The notes beneath the pieces were generated by a model, which was not told where the DNA came from, did not search any database, and saw only the letters and a program-made list of their open reading frames with translations. Positions 48,831 to 60,979 of a stretch of 64,000 nucleotides of DNA are shown here, piece after piece; positions within the stretch are counted from its first letter, which is position 1; the number at the start of each line of letters is the position of its first letter. The DNA lies in NCBI GenBank assembly GCA_029204225.1, contig CM055100.1, forward strand, positions 65,558,812 to 65,622,811. The letters run 5' to 3'. The position numbers and the translations under genes are program-made. Source of the DNA: Diphasiastrum complanatum. Taxonomy: Eukaryota; Streptophyta; Lycopodiopsida; Lycopodiales; Lycopodiaceae.

Positions 48831-49579
48831 TACATAGGTGGATTTCACACGTGTGGAGGTTGTTCCCACGTGTCAAGGACGTGCTTAATTTCAATAGGTC
48901 CATTTGTGATAATTAGATTAAACCTTTTATCAAGATTTTGTGCGAAGTCAACAAATCAAGTTTCTAGGTCTTGTAAGAAGCATGCTATGATTGGACCAAA
49001 ATTGGTAGAGGTAAAATAGCAAGATAGGACATGATGAGAGGCAGCTCACGTGTGAGATCACTCAGACCTCGGGCTCAGCCATTATGTATATGCTCTTTGA
49101 GAGCTCATTTGATGAATGAAAAATTTGAGAGAGTTGGTGAAATTATGATTTCTAGTTTCAAGTTTTTGTAGATTGTTCTTATGCATGCATTTTTTTTCAA
49201 GTACAATTGTGGTCTATTCTCAGTACTTAATCCATATAGCAGGCTGTGTGGTTCACACATGTGAACCTCTTTTTTATTTTTATTTATTTTATCAATCTAC
49301 ACTTTGTTAATATTGCTCTTGCTTACATATCAAGATTGTCAATCTCCCTTTTGAATAGGCAGCAGTGTGAAGATCTCATGGCCTCTTTCGTCTTTTAGTC
49401 CAGGAAATGTGGACTTTTCGACATGTTTGTTTTTCATTGCCTTGGTCTGCCTTGCCTTTACCATGGTCTGTTTTGGATAAGTTCGGAATGATGATCTGAT
49501 CGAACCTTTGCCACAACCAATCCAAACATGCGACATTAGTTCACTTAGATTTGTTGCAGCAAAGCTTTGATTAGATTAT
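48831..49579. other. Possible LTR-like sequence, no gene
   Basis: A TATGTATATGCTC box followed by TTTGAGAGCTCATTTGATGA looks promoter-like, and the stretch precedes Copia integrase sequence. No LTR ends could be fixed. Confidence 0.3.
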
Positions 49580-50300
49580 CATCTGAACATATCCAAATAT
49601 GCCAAGACAAGGACAATACAGACCAAGGCAATGAAGACCAAAAATACAACTGATATATACGAGACTTCAACAAGGGCAAGCGTCGATTGTAGTCTTCGTG
49701 GTTGGGTTGTAGAGCCTGTACACATGTGTTCTGTTCGAGTAGCCGACCATGATTGTTTTTTCAGATTTGTCATCGAGCTTGATTCTTTTTTCCTTTGGAA
49801 TGTGCTTGTATGCTGCACATCCAAACACTCGTACGTATGACAGATCAGGCTTTCTGCCTGTCCACATTTCGTATGGTGGTTTGTTTTTCAGCGCTGTCGT
49901 TGTAGATCTATTCTGTAGGTGTACAGTTGTAGTTGTTGCCTCAACCAAGAATTGACTTGGCAATTGAGCCTGTGCCATCATACATTTGGCTCCTTCGACT
50001 AGCGTTCTGTTTTTTCTTTCTGTCTGTTCTTCGCAGAATCTTGAGAATTCTTTGCTTTTGTATTCACCTCCGTTGTTAGATCTGAGAATCTGTATATTTT
50101 TTGAGACGTGTCACTCTGCAAATGCCACAAACTTCTTGAAGGAATCATATACTTCGGATTTCTTCTTTAAGTAGTAGATCGTGGTCATTCGGGTGTAATC
50201 ATCTATGAATGTTAGAAAGTATCTCGAACCTGAGAGCGAATCCATCTTCATCGGTCCACAGACATCAGAGTGGACGAGCTCAAGAATCTCCTTGGCTCTT
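49580..50300 (-). pseudogene. Copia integrase remnant
   Basis: Minus-strand frames give [54 protein letters not shown] and VFGCAAYKHIPKEKRIKLDD, then YRLYNPTTK. The second catalytic Asp is Asn (RSNN), and the segment around the catalytic Glu is deleted (CEEQTERKNRT). No gag, protease or RT is attached. Confidence 0.85.
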
Positions 50301-50304
50301 CAAT

Positions 50305-50345
50305 TTTGAGTTAGGTAGATCAAAATTAAATCTACCTAACTCAAA
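50305..50345. repeat. 16-bp perfect inverted repeat at an element junction
   Basis: TTTGAGTTAGGTAGAT and its exact complement ATCTACCTAACTCAAA flank a 9-nt loop. It sits exactly where integrase similarity stops. Confidence 0.85.
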
Positions 50346-51480
50346 TCCGACCTATACTAGAAAGTTATGTGCTCAATTCACATACCTTTATGTCCAACAT
50401 GAAATATAGTGGAATAAACCATGGATGTGCCACAAACTCGAGATAGGAAGATTATGTTTTAATAATCTTCACAAAAACCACTTCACATAAAATGCGAAGT
50501 GAGAGATTTTGCGACGTCCTCATCTGCATCAACGATATTGATTTGTTGTCCATATATATACTATGTACAGTTGTCACAAAAGCCATATACTTCCAAGTAC
50601 AACGACTTTTATGATTAGCTGACAAACATTCAGTGTAATTAATACACAGATAAAATCTATAAATAAATTATCCAAGCACATATTAGTGGTTGCTCCATCC
50701 ATGAGACGTATTATTTGAGCCTCCCAGTTACGCCATCAATTTTTGGTTGTAATTGCTATTTGTATTGTGCTTCAGTGTAATATAGCAGCAACAGCTTTTC
50801 TATCTATGTATAACGTAGATGAATGTTTGTTGTGATTGAATGCACTTTATCGCTGTTTGATCGCGCTTGTTTACTCACTATGATCAGAACACAGACGTCT
50901 ACGACTCCTCAGTTTCTGATCAGACGATGGCTGTCTTCGACGCCTGAGGAACTCGCGATATCATAATGCTATTGCTACCTATTTCAGAACTATACTTCTC
51001 ATTGAATCCATTTTTCAGTAATACCACACACACCATTTCTAATCTCTTCGGTGGACTGTACTCTTGTTTTTGAGAATATGAATTAATTTTTAAGATCTTG
51101 TTGGGCAATTAGAACACTTAAGCTATGATTACATTTAGCATAAGCTGTCTATTAGACAGTTTTGCATTTAGCAGCTGATTGTAACGGGAGAGCTGTTCCG
51201 CAATGTTCATGCTCTCTTCTCCGTTCGCGTTCTTCCATCTCCCTTGCCCCATCAATTAGGCTGATTATGAACTCTTATAAAGTTATTGTCGCTCAATTTA
51301 TTGCTGCCATGTATTGTTGTAGCGAACACGATACTTTTACGGATGAGGTCAGAAACATCGTTCTTGCTTTTCAATGTAATGGCTTCATGAGAGGAAGATT
51401 GTATGAGATCATAAACAACCTATTCCTACACAATTTGTTCCCTGGACTCAAGTTTACTTTACCAAAAAATGCTAAATTTC
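50346..51480. other. Region without recognised gene
   Basis: AT-rich. A 118-codon plus-strand frame (51162-51518) has no recognisable domain and no codon or splice support, so I leave it uncalled. Confidence 0.4.
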
Positions 51481-51487
51481 TCTTGGT

Positions 51488-51523
51488 GGCAGTTAGCACT
51501 CCATCTCAGGGGTGCTAACTGCC
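51488..51523. repeat. 12-bp perfect hairpin
   Basis: GGCAGTTAGCAC and GTGCTAACTGCC flank a 12-nt loop. It marks the start of a sequence block (51524-52180) of LTR-like composition. Confidence 0.75.
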
Positions 51524-52180
51524 CCCTGAGAGACTTTGCTAGCTATGAGTACGGTTGGTGGGTTAAGCTTAATGATTAGCCCAAAAAGTGATTCTAGATT
51601 GAATAGCAAAATCTAGTACATAATTTAATGGCTTAACCATAATCTAGCATGCTAAGAATCAGAGAATGATAGCTTTGATTACAAGAGAGCAAACATACAA
51701 GAATTTAGTGTATGAGCATAAGCCTCAACACAAGTTAGAGAGAGATATTCAAGCAAATAATGGTGTTGATCCAAAATGGCATGGAATAGCTTCAAAGATT
51801 GGTTCTTAGATTATGAGAAGAGCTACACATATTTATGGAGTTTGAGGTAGCAGAGGTAGAACCACATCCATCCACCTTTCAATTACATCTAAAGTGAAAA
51901 CTAGAGTCTAAGTGACATTTGTCACATTTCATGCATGCATTTCTACCTACTTTTACTAAGTGTCATTTTTCTAACTAGAATTGTACAAATCATCATGCAT
52001 GTTTCCATTTCACTTTGTGCATGCCTTGCATGTCGCTATGGATCACTTACAACAAATGCATGATGAGTTTCTGCAAGCATATTAATGCCATTTCTAAGTC
52101 TACAATCTATATGCAAGTTGTATACTACCAACTAGACTTAAGAAACTCATATAGCTCGAGTTCCATCTAGGCCAAATTTG
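51524..52180. other. LTR-like block, boundaries unclear
   Basis: No gene. It precedes the RT end of the next Copia in minus orientation, where a 3' LTR or deletion scar is expected, but it shows no match that I can see to 59780-60960. Confidence 0.3.
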
Positions 52181-52816
52181 GCATTTATATTATAAAAAAA
52201 CATACTTGCATAGAAAAAAGTTTGTAGCAAGCCTAAAGTCAAGATAGATAAATCCATGTAGGAATGTTGTCTGGACGTCCATCTGGTGAATGTCCAGATC
52301 TTCTGCAGTATCTATAGCCAATAAGGTACGAATAGACTGATGCTTTACCACTGGACTAAAGGTCTTAGTGTAGTCTATCCCATATACTTGTTCAAAGTCT
52401 TTAACCACCAGTCCAGCTTTTCATTTGGATATGGATCCATCTGGCTTAAGCTTCAGCTTAAAGATCCACTTGGAGTCAATTGGTTTTACACCAGTAGGAG
52501 GATTGACAAGACTCCAGGTCGTGTTCTTCATTAGAGACTGATACTCAGCATCCATGACAACCTTCTATTTGTCTGCATCGGACATTGACAATGCTTCTGC
52601 AACAGTGGGCAGGTTCATCACGACTGATGAAACGCCTAAGAGGTGTTGTTGTTGTTGTCTTGCAGACCTTCTAACTATAGGTGCTTGAGTGGATGATTCT
52701 CCTTGGTGAATGACTGAGATCGTAGCATCTTGCGATTGAATAATCATGGGTCTAGGCCGATCGACGGTAAGTGAAGCCGTAGGGATGATCTCCATCATCT
52801 GAACAGTCGTAGGTCA

Positions 52817-53800
52817 TTACCTATCGATGGAGGATGGTGGAGCTGTTGTGGCATACTCTTGCATCGGCTGTTTCTGCTTGAAATCGTGATACTTGTCTTC
52901 AAGAAAGACAACATCACGACTGACTGAGATCTGACATGAGTCAACATCATAGATGCGATATGTTCTATGCGACGTGGAGTAGCCAATGAAGATGTTCTTA
53001 CAGCTTACTGGGTCCGACTTTTTCCTCGAATCAGATGGCACTTGTGCATAGCAGAGACATCCGAAAACACGTAGATGTTTCAAGCCTGGTTTGTATCCGT
53101 AGTAGGCTTCAAACGGTGTCTTGGAATCAACTGCTTTAGTGTTGGAGTAGTTTTATAGATAGCAGGCTATAGAGATTGCTTCTGCCCAGAATGTTTGAGA
53201 AAAATGGGCATTGGTTGTCATGGATTGTGCAGCATCCAACAGTGTGCGGTTCTTCCGCTCAGCTACTCCATTTTGTTGAGGAGTGTAGCTTGTAGTTAAG
53301 TGATGGTGCACGCCACATGACAACAAATAGTCCTTTATCTCATTTGATAGGTACTCTCCCCTCGAATCAGACCGTAGGGCCTTGATTTTCTGACCAGTCT
53401 GATTCTCAGCATATTGCTTGAATTCTTTGAAGCAATTGAATGCTTCTGACTTGTTCTTAATGAACATTACACTGGTAAAATAGGAGTAGTCATCAATGAA
53501 CATATTAAAGTATAGAGCCATAACCAAGGAAGGTACGCTCATAGGACCACATAAGTCACTGTGTATCAGTGACAGAATGGACTTGGCTCTTCTGGCCTGT
53601 CCTCTTGGAAATCTGGTTCTAGGTTGTTTGCCTAGTAAGCAACTTTCATAGATAGATTGATTAGCTGTAGTAACAGCATTCATATTCATGTCCTTGACCA
53701 TTTTGTTATGATGCATATACAACATTGAACGTATGTTTAGATGTCCTAAGCTCTGATGCCATAAATTAGCATCTGAACAACTCACAAAGTGCAACATCAT
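52817..53800 (-). pseudogene. Copia integrase
   Basis: The pre-integrase finger (LWHQSLGHLNIRSML...ESCLLGKQ) and a core with all three acidic residues in HSDLCGPM, LRSDSRGEY and NGVAERKNRT (53800-53153), then after a frameshift the C-terminal part VFGCLCYAQVPSDSRKK and YRIYDVDSCQISVSRDVVF (53083-52817). This is the most complete integrase in the window but is broken near 53155. Confidence 0.88.
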
Positions 53801-54482
53801 GACTCAGTATGTACAAATTTCCTTCTCTGTAAGCAGAGAGGATTTCCTTTGAATTCTCATCTAGAATAGTACATCGCCTAGCAGTAAACAAAGTTCTATA
53901 GCCTTGATCAATGATTTTGCTAATAGAAAATAAGTTCTTTGTTAATTTGGGTACATAAAGTACACCATTAAGCTGTCTAGTGATGCCATCAGAGAATGGT
54001 AGTCGAATAGAGCCTTGGCCTTTGACTTGATGTGAACTAGAGTCACCAAAGAAGATGTACTTCGATTCTGTAGCTGTGAGTGTAGAGAAGAGGTCTTTGC
54101 ATAGCGTCATGTGCTGAGAGGCACCTGAATCGAGATACCATTGATGGGCATCTCTGTTGGGTTGACCTTGTACCACCAACGCTTTCTCATCTTCTTGCGA
54201 ATCTCTGATTGTGTCAGAGTTGCCTTGTTGTTGCTGCTGCATCTTTTTCTTGGCTTCATTATGCTTGAGGACGTAACAGCCCTTGATATCATGGTTGGTT
54301 CTTTTGCAGTACCTACAAAATAGCCTGGTCTTGGACGATGATTGGTTGTGTTGTTGCTGTTGTGGTTGCAAAGCTGCTGGCTGTTCTGCCTTTGTCTTCT
54401 TGTCCTTGAAGCCTTTCTTCTTCTTGGACTGCTGCTTGTTTGAGTAGAGTGCCATGGATTTGGTACTCGTTGTTGTAGACAA
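53766..54482 (-). pseudogene. Copia Gag knuckle and protease
   Basis: 238 open codons with CRYCKRTNHDIKGC, then HQWYLDSGASQHMTLC (intact D-S-G) and VLYVPKLTKNLFSISKIIDQ. It overlaps the integrase frame by 35 bp in another frame. Confidence 0.87.
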
Positions 54483-55123
54483 ATTTTTCCTCCTAACTTC
54501 TTTCTACAACAGACTTGCTGTCAATTTTTGGAGAGACAGCGCAGGAGTATTGCTGAAAAGCAACACTAAATTGTCCTAGGGGGATGGAAGACTAGCAAGA
54601 AGAGACATGGTAGAGTCTTCTTCTGATATAGGTGATCCTATTGCAGCTAGTTGGTCTAGCAACTGTTTGAACTTGTTCAAATGGTCGCTTACTTAGGTGC
54701 CTTCGCTCATTCTGAGTGTCAGCATCTTCACGAATGGACACATCTGAGGTCTCGTAGATGCTTGTAAGGATATCCCATGCTTCTTTGGAGGTGGCGCTGT
54801 TTGACATGTGAGCTGAGTGTCTTTCAGATTCAGGGATACAATGCCAAGTGCTTTGCCATCCTTTGCTTCCTATGCTGGAAGCAGTTCAGGTTCTACCGGC
54901 TTGGGTATTGAATCATTTACGTACCCTCACAACTCTTTCTTGATCACGATCATCCTCATCTTGAACTTCTACATGTGGAAGTCATCTCCGTTGAATTTGT
55001 TGATTAAGCGGATCTCTGAGGTTGAACCATCCATAGCGATCATGTAGCAGAGATTAAACACAAACAGAAAAAATAGTTCTATAGAGTTAGAATAAGTCTT
55101 TAGACTCTAATAATCCAATGAAC

Positions 55124-55824
55124 TGTGAAAGTACTATACTTTAGGACCATAAATGGATCTACAAAAGATCCACAAGAGTGATTGGATGCTTGCTTAACAA
55201 TCTATCAAAAAACTAGACACAAAAAAGTTGATCTAGATTGGCAATTTGACAAACAACAAGCATTAACAATCAAAAGCATTGATAAACATTGAAATCCGAG
55301 CCCACACATGTGTACTACAGGCTGTAGTACGGCCTTCAACCTGAGAAACAAGTAGAAATTGATTTGGTTTCATTTGGATCACAAAAACTCAATGTACATA
55401 GTGAACTAGCTTGAGATTGCCAATGAGCTCCAAAAATTTTCTCTCTTCTCACTATGGAGAGAGGGAATACATACCAAATTCGACTTCCTTCTTGAAGTTA
55501 GGTGGATTTCCAGCATGTGATAAGGAAGTTAACTCACTCTCCTTGACCTAAAATGAAACCCTAGTCTATTTCCTAGAGTTATGCTTGGTAGGTAGCTAGT
55601 TGGTCAAATTTTCACCTTAAACTTAGGTGTAGGTCCTATAAAGTAGGGATGACCACCAAATAGACATGACCAACTCTCTTGACTTGACCTAACCTACATA
55701 AGAAAGGGTTTCCCACGTGGCATCATGGCCTCACATGTGTGGGACCCACTTGTGTACACAATTTACACTATTCTACATGGTTTTTAATTAAGCTAGATTT
55801 GCCAATTTTTGGCAATTGTTCACA
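55124..55824 (-). repeat. 3' LTR of the young Copia
   Basis: 701 bp, TGTGAAAGTAC...TTGTTCACA. Confidence 0.95.
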
Positions 55825-56031
55825 CTCCTCAAATTTAGCTTGATCTATCTACAACTCTCTTGCTAGATGAATGAATGCTTTTAGAAGTGTCTAAAAAATC
55901 CAGCTACAAACAAGGAACTTTTGAGACTCCAATAGAGAATGATGTCCATGAAGGATCTTTCACCACCTCTTAGAGGATCCCTTACAAGATGTTCCATAAA
56001 TGTGTCTATATACATGTAGCACACTTCAAAA
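55825..56031 (-). other. Untranslated 3' part of the young Copia
   Basis: Lies between the stop of the 726-codon frame and the LTR. CTCCTCAAATTT beside the LTR is the likely polypurine tract (reverse strand GAGGAG). Confidence 0.6.
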
Positions 56032-58212
56032 CTAAACATCATGCCAAGCCATGGATTCCAAGGCATTTTGTGCACTTGAAGATACATCAATTGAAATATT
56101 AAGTGCATAAATAATGTTGCCAAAGACAACTTGCCTTGCTTGATCCATATGATTGAGCCTTGATGGCTCCATCTTGATACTCAAGATTCTTCTTGGAGTC
56201 CTCGGGTCTTGAGCTTGATCCTCCACTTGACTTGACTCCAAAACATCAATGAATTGAATAAGGTGTTGATCCAAAGGTGCTTCTTCAAGTTTACAAATCT
56301 TCCACTCTTGAAAGATCACATTTCCACCATTGACAAATTCTTTGGTTGAAAACAAGTAGATTCTACAATTTCTACTTGAAGAGCAAAACACTACCATTAT
56401 TCCTATCATTGAAATAGGATAATCTTTGGTCCTTACATTGGAATGATCATGCACAAAGCATGTGGACACAAAGATTTCCAAAGCAAATGATGTTTCATCT
56501 TTTATGACTCTATTCAAACTATTACAAAAATAGTTATCCAATGAAATTGCTTTATCAACAACAAATGTAGATTTCAAAGCATCCCATTTCATTGTCTTGT
56601 CATACAAAGTAATAAACACCATGGATCTTAAAGATAAGAAACAAGTCACCTCATGTCTACTACTACTTTCCAAAAAGTATTCAAAGATAGTAGACTCTCC
56701 AATGCTCACCACCCTTGCAAGATGCACACTTGAATGGACAATTTGCATGCAATTTGATGACTCGGCCATTGTCATTGAGGACTCCCTTGGAACTCTCATG
56801 CTTTGAGGCTGATCCTCAAGATCTTCCTCCTTTTGATGCTCCTCCTCAATGCAAGCAAAATCACACTTTGCCAAGATCTCCTCTTGAGTGATCTCCTCCT
56901 TTGCCAAGCTCATTCTTTCAAAAGCAACACTAGCTTCCAATTTAAACAATATTCCATGTTTAAATCCCTTTGCAATGCAAACATCATTCTTCAAGATGGA
57001 GCAAACACCATGCTTAAAGTGGACATCCAGACCACTTTCTAAGAGTAGACCAACACTAAGCATATTCTTGGTGATTGATGGTACATAAAGGACATTTTCT
57101 AGATCCATGCATTTTGAGGATTCTAGACACAAAGAGATGGTGCCAACACCATCTATCCTACACTCTTCATCATTTGCAGTAAAGACAAAATTTTTAGCAT
57201 CATTGAAAGAGTGTAAGGTTGAGAAAAAGTCCTTTTCACAAGACATGTGGGAGCTAGCCCCAATGTCGATCCACCAATTGTCTCTTGAATTGCTATTGCT
57301 TGTTGGTGAGGATGTAGATGCCATCAAGAATACATCTACTTCATCCTCCTCCTCCTCCTTTGCAAGGTTTCCTTGTTTGTCCTCCTCCACTTGTGCTCTT
57401 AGCCTCTTGTAGCATTCAGATGCATAATGCCCCTTCTTTCCACAAAAGAAGCATTTTTGCTTTGACTTGTCCTTTGAGCTTGATGCATCATCCTCTTCTT
57501 TGGCCTCCTTTGGATGCTTCTTCTTTCCATTGGTCTTCTTTTTGCACTTGAATGAGAAATTGGCTTTCTCATCACCATCCTGCAAAGACAAGGAACTCAT
57601 CCTAGATTTTGCATGGAGCATCCTACACTCTTCAGCCACTAATACACTGTGAAATTTTTCTAAAGTTGGCAAAGTGTCTTGGATGGCAAAACTTCGGACC
57701 AAATTTGCAAAGTCATCTCCTAGACCATTAAGAACAATTTGTACAAGCTCTCCATCATGAATCTTCTCTCCAATGGAAGCCAACTCCCTATTTAGAGACT
57801 TGATTCTAAGTACATAATCCTGTGCACTCTCCTCACTTTTCTTCATGCTTTGCAAAATCTGATTTCTAAGCATGAGTACTCTTGAAGTGTTACTAGATTC
57901 ATAGATTGATTTTAAAGACTCCCAAGCCTCTTTAGCACTAGTACATGTTGATACTTCTCTCAACAAATCATTGCTCACATTCATCTTCACACAATGAAGT
58001 GCAAGCCTAGATCTCTTCTTGTATCTAGCTAACTCCTGTGCACCTAGAAGTTCATCTTCATCTTCAATCAAGAACTCATGAAGGTCTTGGAGCCCCAAGA
58101 GTGACTCCATCCTAACCTTCCAAATAGCATAATTTGTAGAATTCAATCTCTCACTAGCTTCTAGAAGGTATGCTCCAGCAGATTCCATCTTACTAGTGAC
58201 TTCTACAAACAA
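56032..58212 (-). CDS. Gag-protease-integrase-tail polyprotein of a non-autonomous Copia
   Basis: 726 codons without interruption. Gag of the DUF4219/UBN2 type spans about residues 9-205. A Lys-rich linker is followed by a perfect CCHC knuckle C254-C267 (CFFCGKKGHYASEC). The protease site reads WWIDIGASSHMS with catalytic D316, but Ile replaces Ser of D-S-G. VLYVPSITKNMLSVGLLLES follows (375-394). After about 439 the usual pre-integrase finger is missing. Residues about 555-640 resemble a degenerate Copia integrase C-terminus (STCFVHDHSNVR; SSSRNCRIYLFSTKEFV; NVIFQEWK). The last 85 residues look like the linker before RT. Met9 (58188) is the more likely start, aligning with MGSAGAY of the 43.7 kb relative. 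In the life cycle it would form particles; polymerase functions would be supplied in trans. Confidence 0.88.
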   Translation of the reverse strand: MFVEVTSKMESAGAYLLEASERLNSTNYAIWKVRMESLLGLQDLHEFLIEDEDELLGAQELARYKKRSRLALHCVKMNVSNDLLREVSTCTSAKEAWESLKSIYESSNTSRVLMLRNQILQSMKKSEESAQDYVLRIKSLNRELASIGEKIHDGELVQIVLNGLGDDFANLVRSFAIQDTLPTLEKFHSVLVAEECRMLHAKSRMSSLSLQDGDEKANFSFKCKKKTNGKKKHPKEAKEEDDASSSKDKSKQKCFFCGKKGHYASECYKRLRAQVEEDKQGNLAKEEEEDEVDVFLMASTSSPTSNSNSRDNWWIDIGASSHMSCEKDFFSTLHSFNDAKNFVFTANDEECRIDGVGTISLCLESSKCMDLENVLYVPSITKNMLSVGLLLESGLDVHFKHGVCSILKNDVCIAKGFKHGILFKLEASVAFERMSLAKEEITQEEILAKCDFACIEEEHQKEEDLEDQPQSMRVPRESSMTMAESSNCMQIVHSSVHLARVVSIGESTIFEYFLESSSRHEVTCFLSLRSMVFITLYDKTMKWDALKSTFVVDKAISLDNYFCNSLNRVIKDETSFALEIFVSTCFVHDHSNVRTKDYPISMIGIMVVFCSSSRNCRIYLFSTKEFVNGGNVIFQEWKICKLEEAPLDQHLIQFIDVLESSQVEDQAQDPRTPRRILSIKMEPSRLNHMDQARQVVFGNIIYALNISIDVSSSAQNALESMAWHDV

Positions 58213-58560
58213 GAAATAGATTTGATTGACTTGAAACTCACAAAGGTCTCACACTTGCAGTGTTTCACTCAAATTTGATTTCTAGTCCAACAAATGGACT
58301 TATAATTACAGTTCTATCACTCCCTCACAAAGCTGGAATGAAGATAAGATGAAGTGAAAACTACTTTCAAACAAATCTTGCCAAGAAATGGATTTGATTG
58401 TCTCTAGAAACTCACTAAGGTCTCTCTCTTGTAGTTTTTCACTCAAATTAGATTTCTAATCCAACAAATGGACTTATAATCTCAGTTCTAGCACTCCCTC
58501 ACAAAGTTGGAATGAAGATAAGATGATGTGAAATCTACTTACAATCAAATCTTGCCAATT
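58213..58560 (-). repeat. 172-bp tandem duplication in the young Copia leader
   Basis: GAAATRGATTTGATTG begins copies near 58212 and 58384. Both run through CACTCAAATTNGATTTCTA, TCCAACAAATGGACTTATAA and CTCCCTCACAAAG. The 41.5 kb relative has a single copy, so the duplication is lineage-specific. Confidence 0.75.
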
Positions 58561-58980
58561 TTGGCTATTTTTGGACAAAAAAATGACTTAATCTCTTTCT
58601 TCCTTCTTGGTGTACTTTCAAGACCTGTTTTTAACCTTAATAGGACTTGAAATCAGCCTAGATTAATTAGATTCCATGAAATAAATTCAAATCTAATCAA
58701 TGGCAAATGATCTTGGTAGATTATCCTAGGATCTCCACCAAAAATTACACCAACAGCTCACAAATTGAATTTTTTTGGATCAAATGAATACCATGCATTA
58801 AATGCAGGTTCAGAGGTGCCCACACATGTGTACAGTACGGATTTGGACCCCTACCAAGTTTGGGATCAAATCTCCTCACCAAAATCAAGATTCTAGCTTG
58901 CCCTCTCAATACTAGTTTTTAGCACCAAAAGTTGCTAAAAATGGATTTGCATTAGATCAATGGCTTATGCTCTTGTACTT

Positions 58981-58993
58981 GGCTCTGATACCA
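58981..58993 (-). other. Primer binding site of the young Copia
   Basis: GGCTCTGATACCA on the plus strand, directly next to the LTR. Confidence 0.92.
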
Positions 58994-59694
58994 TGTGAAA
59001 GTACTATACTTTAGGACCATAAATGGATCTACAAAAGATCCACAAGAGTGATTGGATGCTTGCTTAACAATCTATCAAAAAACTAGACACAAAAAAGTTG
59101 ATCTAGATTGGCAATTTGACAAACAACAAGCATTAACAATCAAAAGCATTGATAAACATTGAAATCCGAGCCCACACATGTGTACTACAGGCTGTAGTAC
59201 GGCCTTCAACCTGAGAAACAAGTAGAAATTGATTTGGTTTCATTTGGATCACAAAAACTCAATGTACATAGTGAACTAGCTTGAGATTGCCAATGAGCTC
59301 CAAAAATTTTCTCTCTTCTCACTATGGAGAGAGGGAATACATACCAAATTCGACTTCCTTCTTGAAGTTAGGTGGATTTCCAGCATGTGATAAGGAAGTT
59401 AACTCACTCTCCTTGACCTAAAATGAAACCCTAGTCTATTTCCTAGAGTTATGCTTGGTAGGTAGCTAGTTGGTCAAATTTTCACCTTAAACTTAGGTGT
59501 AGGTCCTATAAAGTAGGGATGACCACCAAATAGACATGAACAACTCTCTTGACTTGACCTAACCTACATAAGGATGGGTTTCCCATGTGGCATCATGGCC
59601 TCACATGTGTGGGACCCACTTGTGTACACAATTTACACTATTCTACATGGTTTTTAATTAAGCTAGATTTGCCAATTTTTGGCAATTCTTCACA
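58994..59694 (-). repeat. 5' LTR of the young Copia
   Basis: 701 bp. Differs from the 3' LTR by three scattered and two neighbouring substitutions (about 59539, 59573, 59575, 59585, 59688). Confidence 0.95.
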
Positions 59695-59702
59695 TGAACC
59701 TT

Positions 59703-59779
59703 GGCTCTGATACCACTCTTGTGGGAGCATGCACTGATATCACTCTATGGACGGAAATAGGTATCAGCTCTGATACCAC
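59703..59779 (-). other. Duplicated primer binding site region of the host Copia
   Basis: GGCTCTGATACCA at 59703-59715 and GCTCTGATACCA near 59768-59779, with GATATCAC between. GGTATCAG/CTGATACC at 59760-59777 form a palindrome, presenting the tRNA-complementary motif on both strands. The LTR of the host Copia begins at one of these sites. Confidence 0.65.
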
Positions 59780-60726
<947 letters not shown>

Positions 60727-60960
60727 TTTTTGTAGGGTAAGTGTCACATTTTTCGCCTGTCAAAAAACTCGTGTAAAAACACAGTGTCGGGTTTTTTGCC
60801 TTTTTCACCTGTGTAAAAACCCGTGTAAAACTACAGTGTCAGGTTTTTTGCTTGTGTAGAAACCCGTATAAAACTACAGTGTCACCTCTCAGAATACTTA
60901 GTGTAAAAAGTCAATGTCGGGCTTTTCGCATTTTTCGGCTGTGAAAAATTGCGAGCAAAA
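60727..60960. repeat. GTGTAAAA / ACAGTGTC repeat array
   Basis: Units of about 43-52 bp with ACAGTGTCNGGTTTTTTGC and GTGTAAAAACCCGTGTAAAA words, three or more copies. Similar AAAATGCGACACTG words occur in the LTR-like flank at 38690-38830. Confidence 0.75.
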
Positions 60961-60979
60961 AACCAGACTTCCTCATCAA

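Larger units (their letters stand above)
52190..55123 (-). mobile_element. Decayed Copia (gag, protease, integrase, part of RT)
   Basis: From right to left: Gag from ATG 55034 (MDGSTSEIRLINKFNGDDF, with in-frame TAG and TGA), knuckle CRYCKRTNHDIKGC (about 54310-54270), protease, pre-integrase and integrase, then RT (KWIFKLKLKPDGSI to FSPVVKHQSIRTLL, about 52480-52310), ending near 52190. RNase H and the left LTR are missing. Its leader was split by the insertion at 55124-59694 and continues at 59695 with a primer binding site. Confidence 0.88.
55124..59694 (-). mobile_element. Young non-autonomous Copia, Gag-protease type
   Basis: LTRs 55124-55824 and 58994-59694 are both 701 bp and differ, by my base-by-base reading, at only five positions. 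A perfect 5-bp duplication TGAAC (55119-55123, 59695-59699) shows insertion into the leader of the 52-55 kb Copia. The primer binding site (58981-58993) abuts the LTR. One uninterrupted 726-codon frame fills much of the interior. Integrase core, RT and RNase H are absent, so mobility must have come from another element. Confidence 0.95.

Noticed and set aside
51162-51518. 118-codon plus-strand frame
   Set aside because: No recognisable domain, no splice or promoter support, and it ends within the 51488-51523 hairpin; the length is possible by chance in AT-rich sequence.
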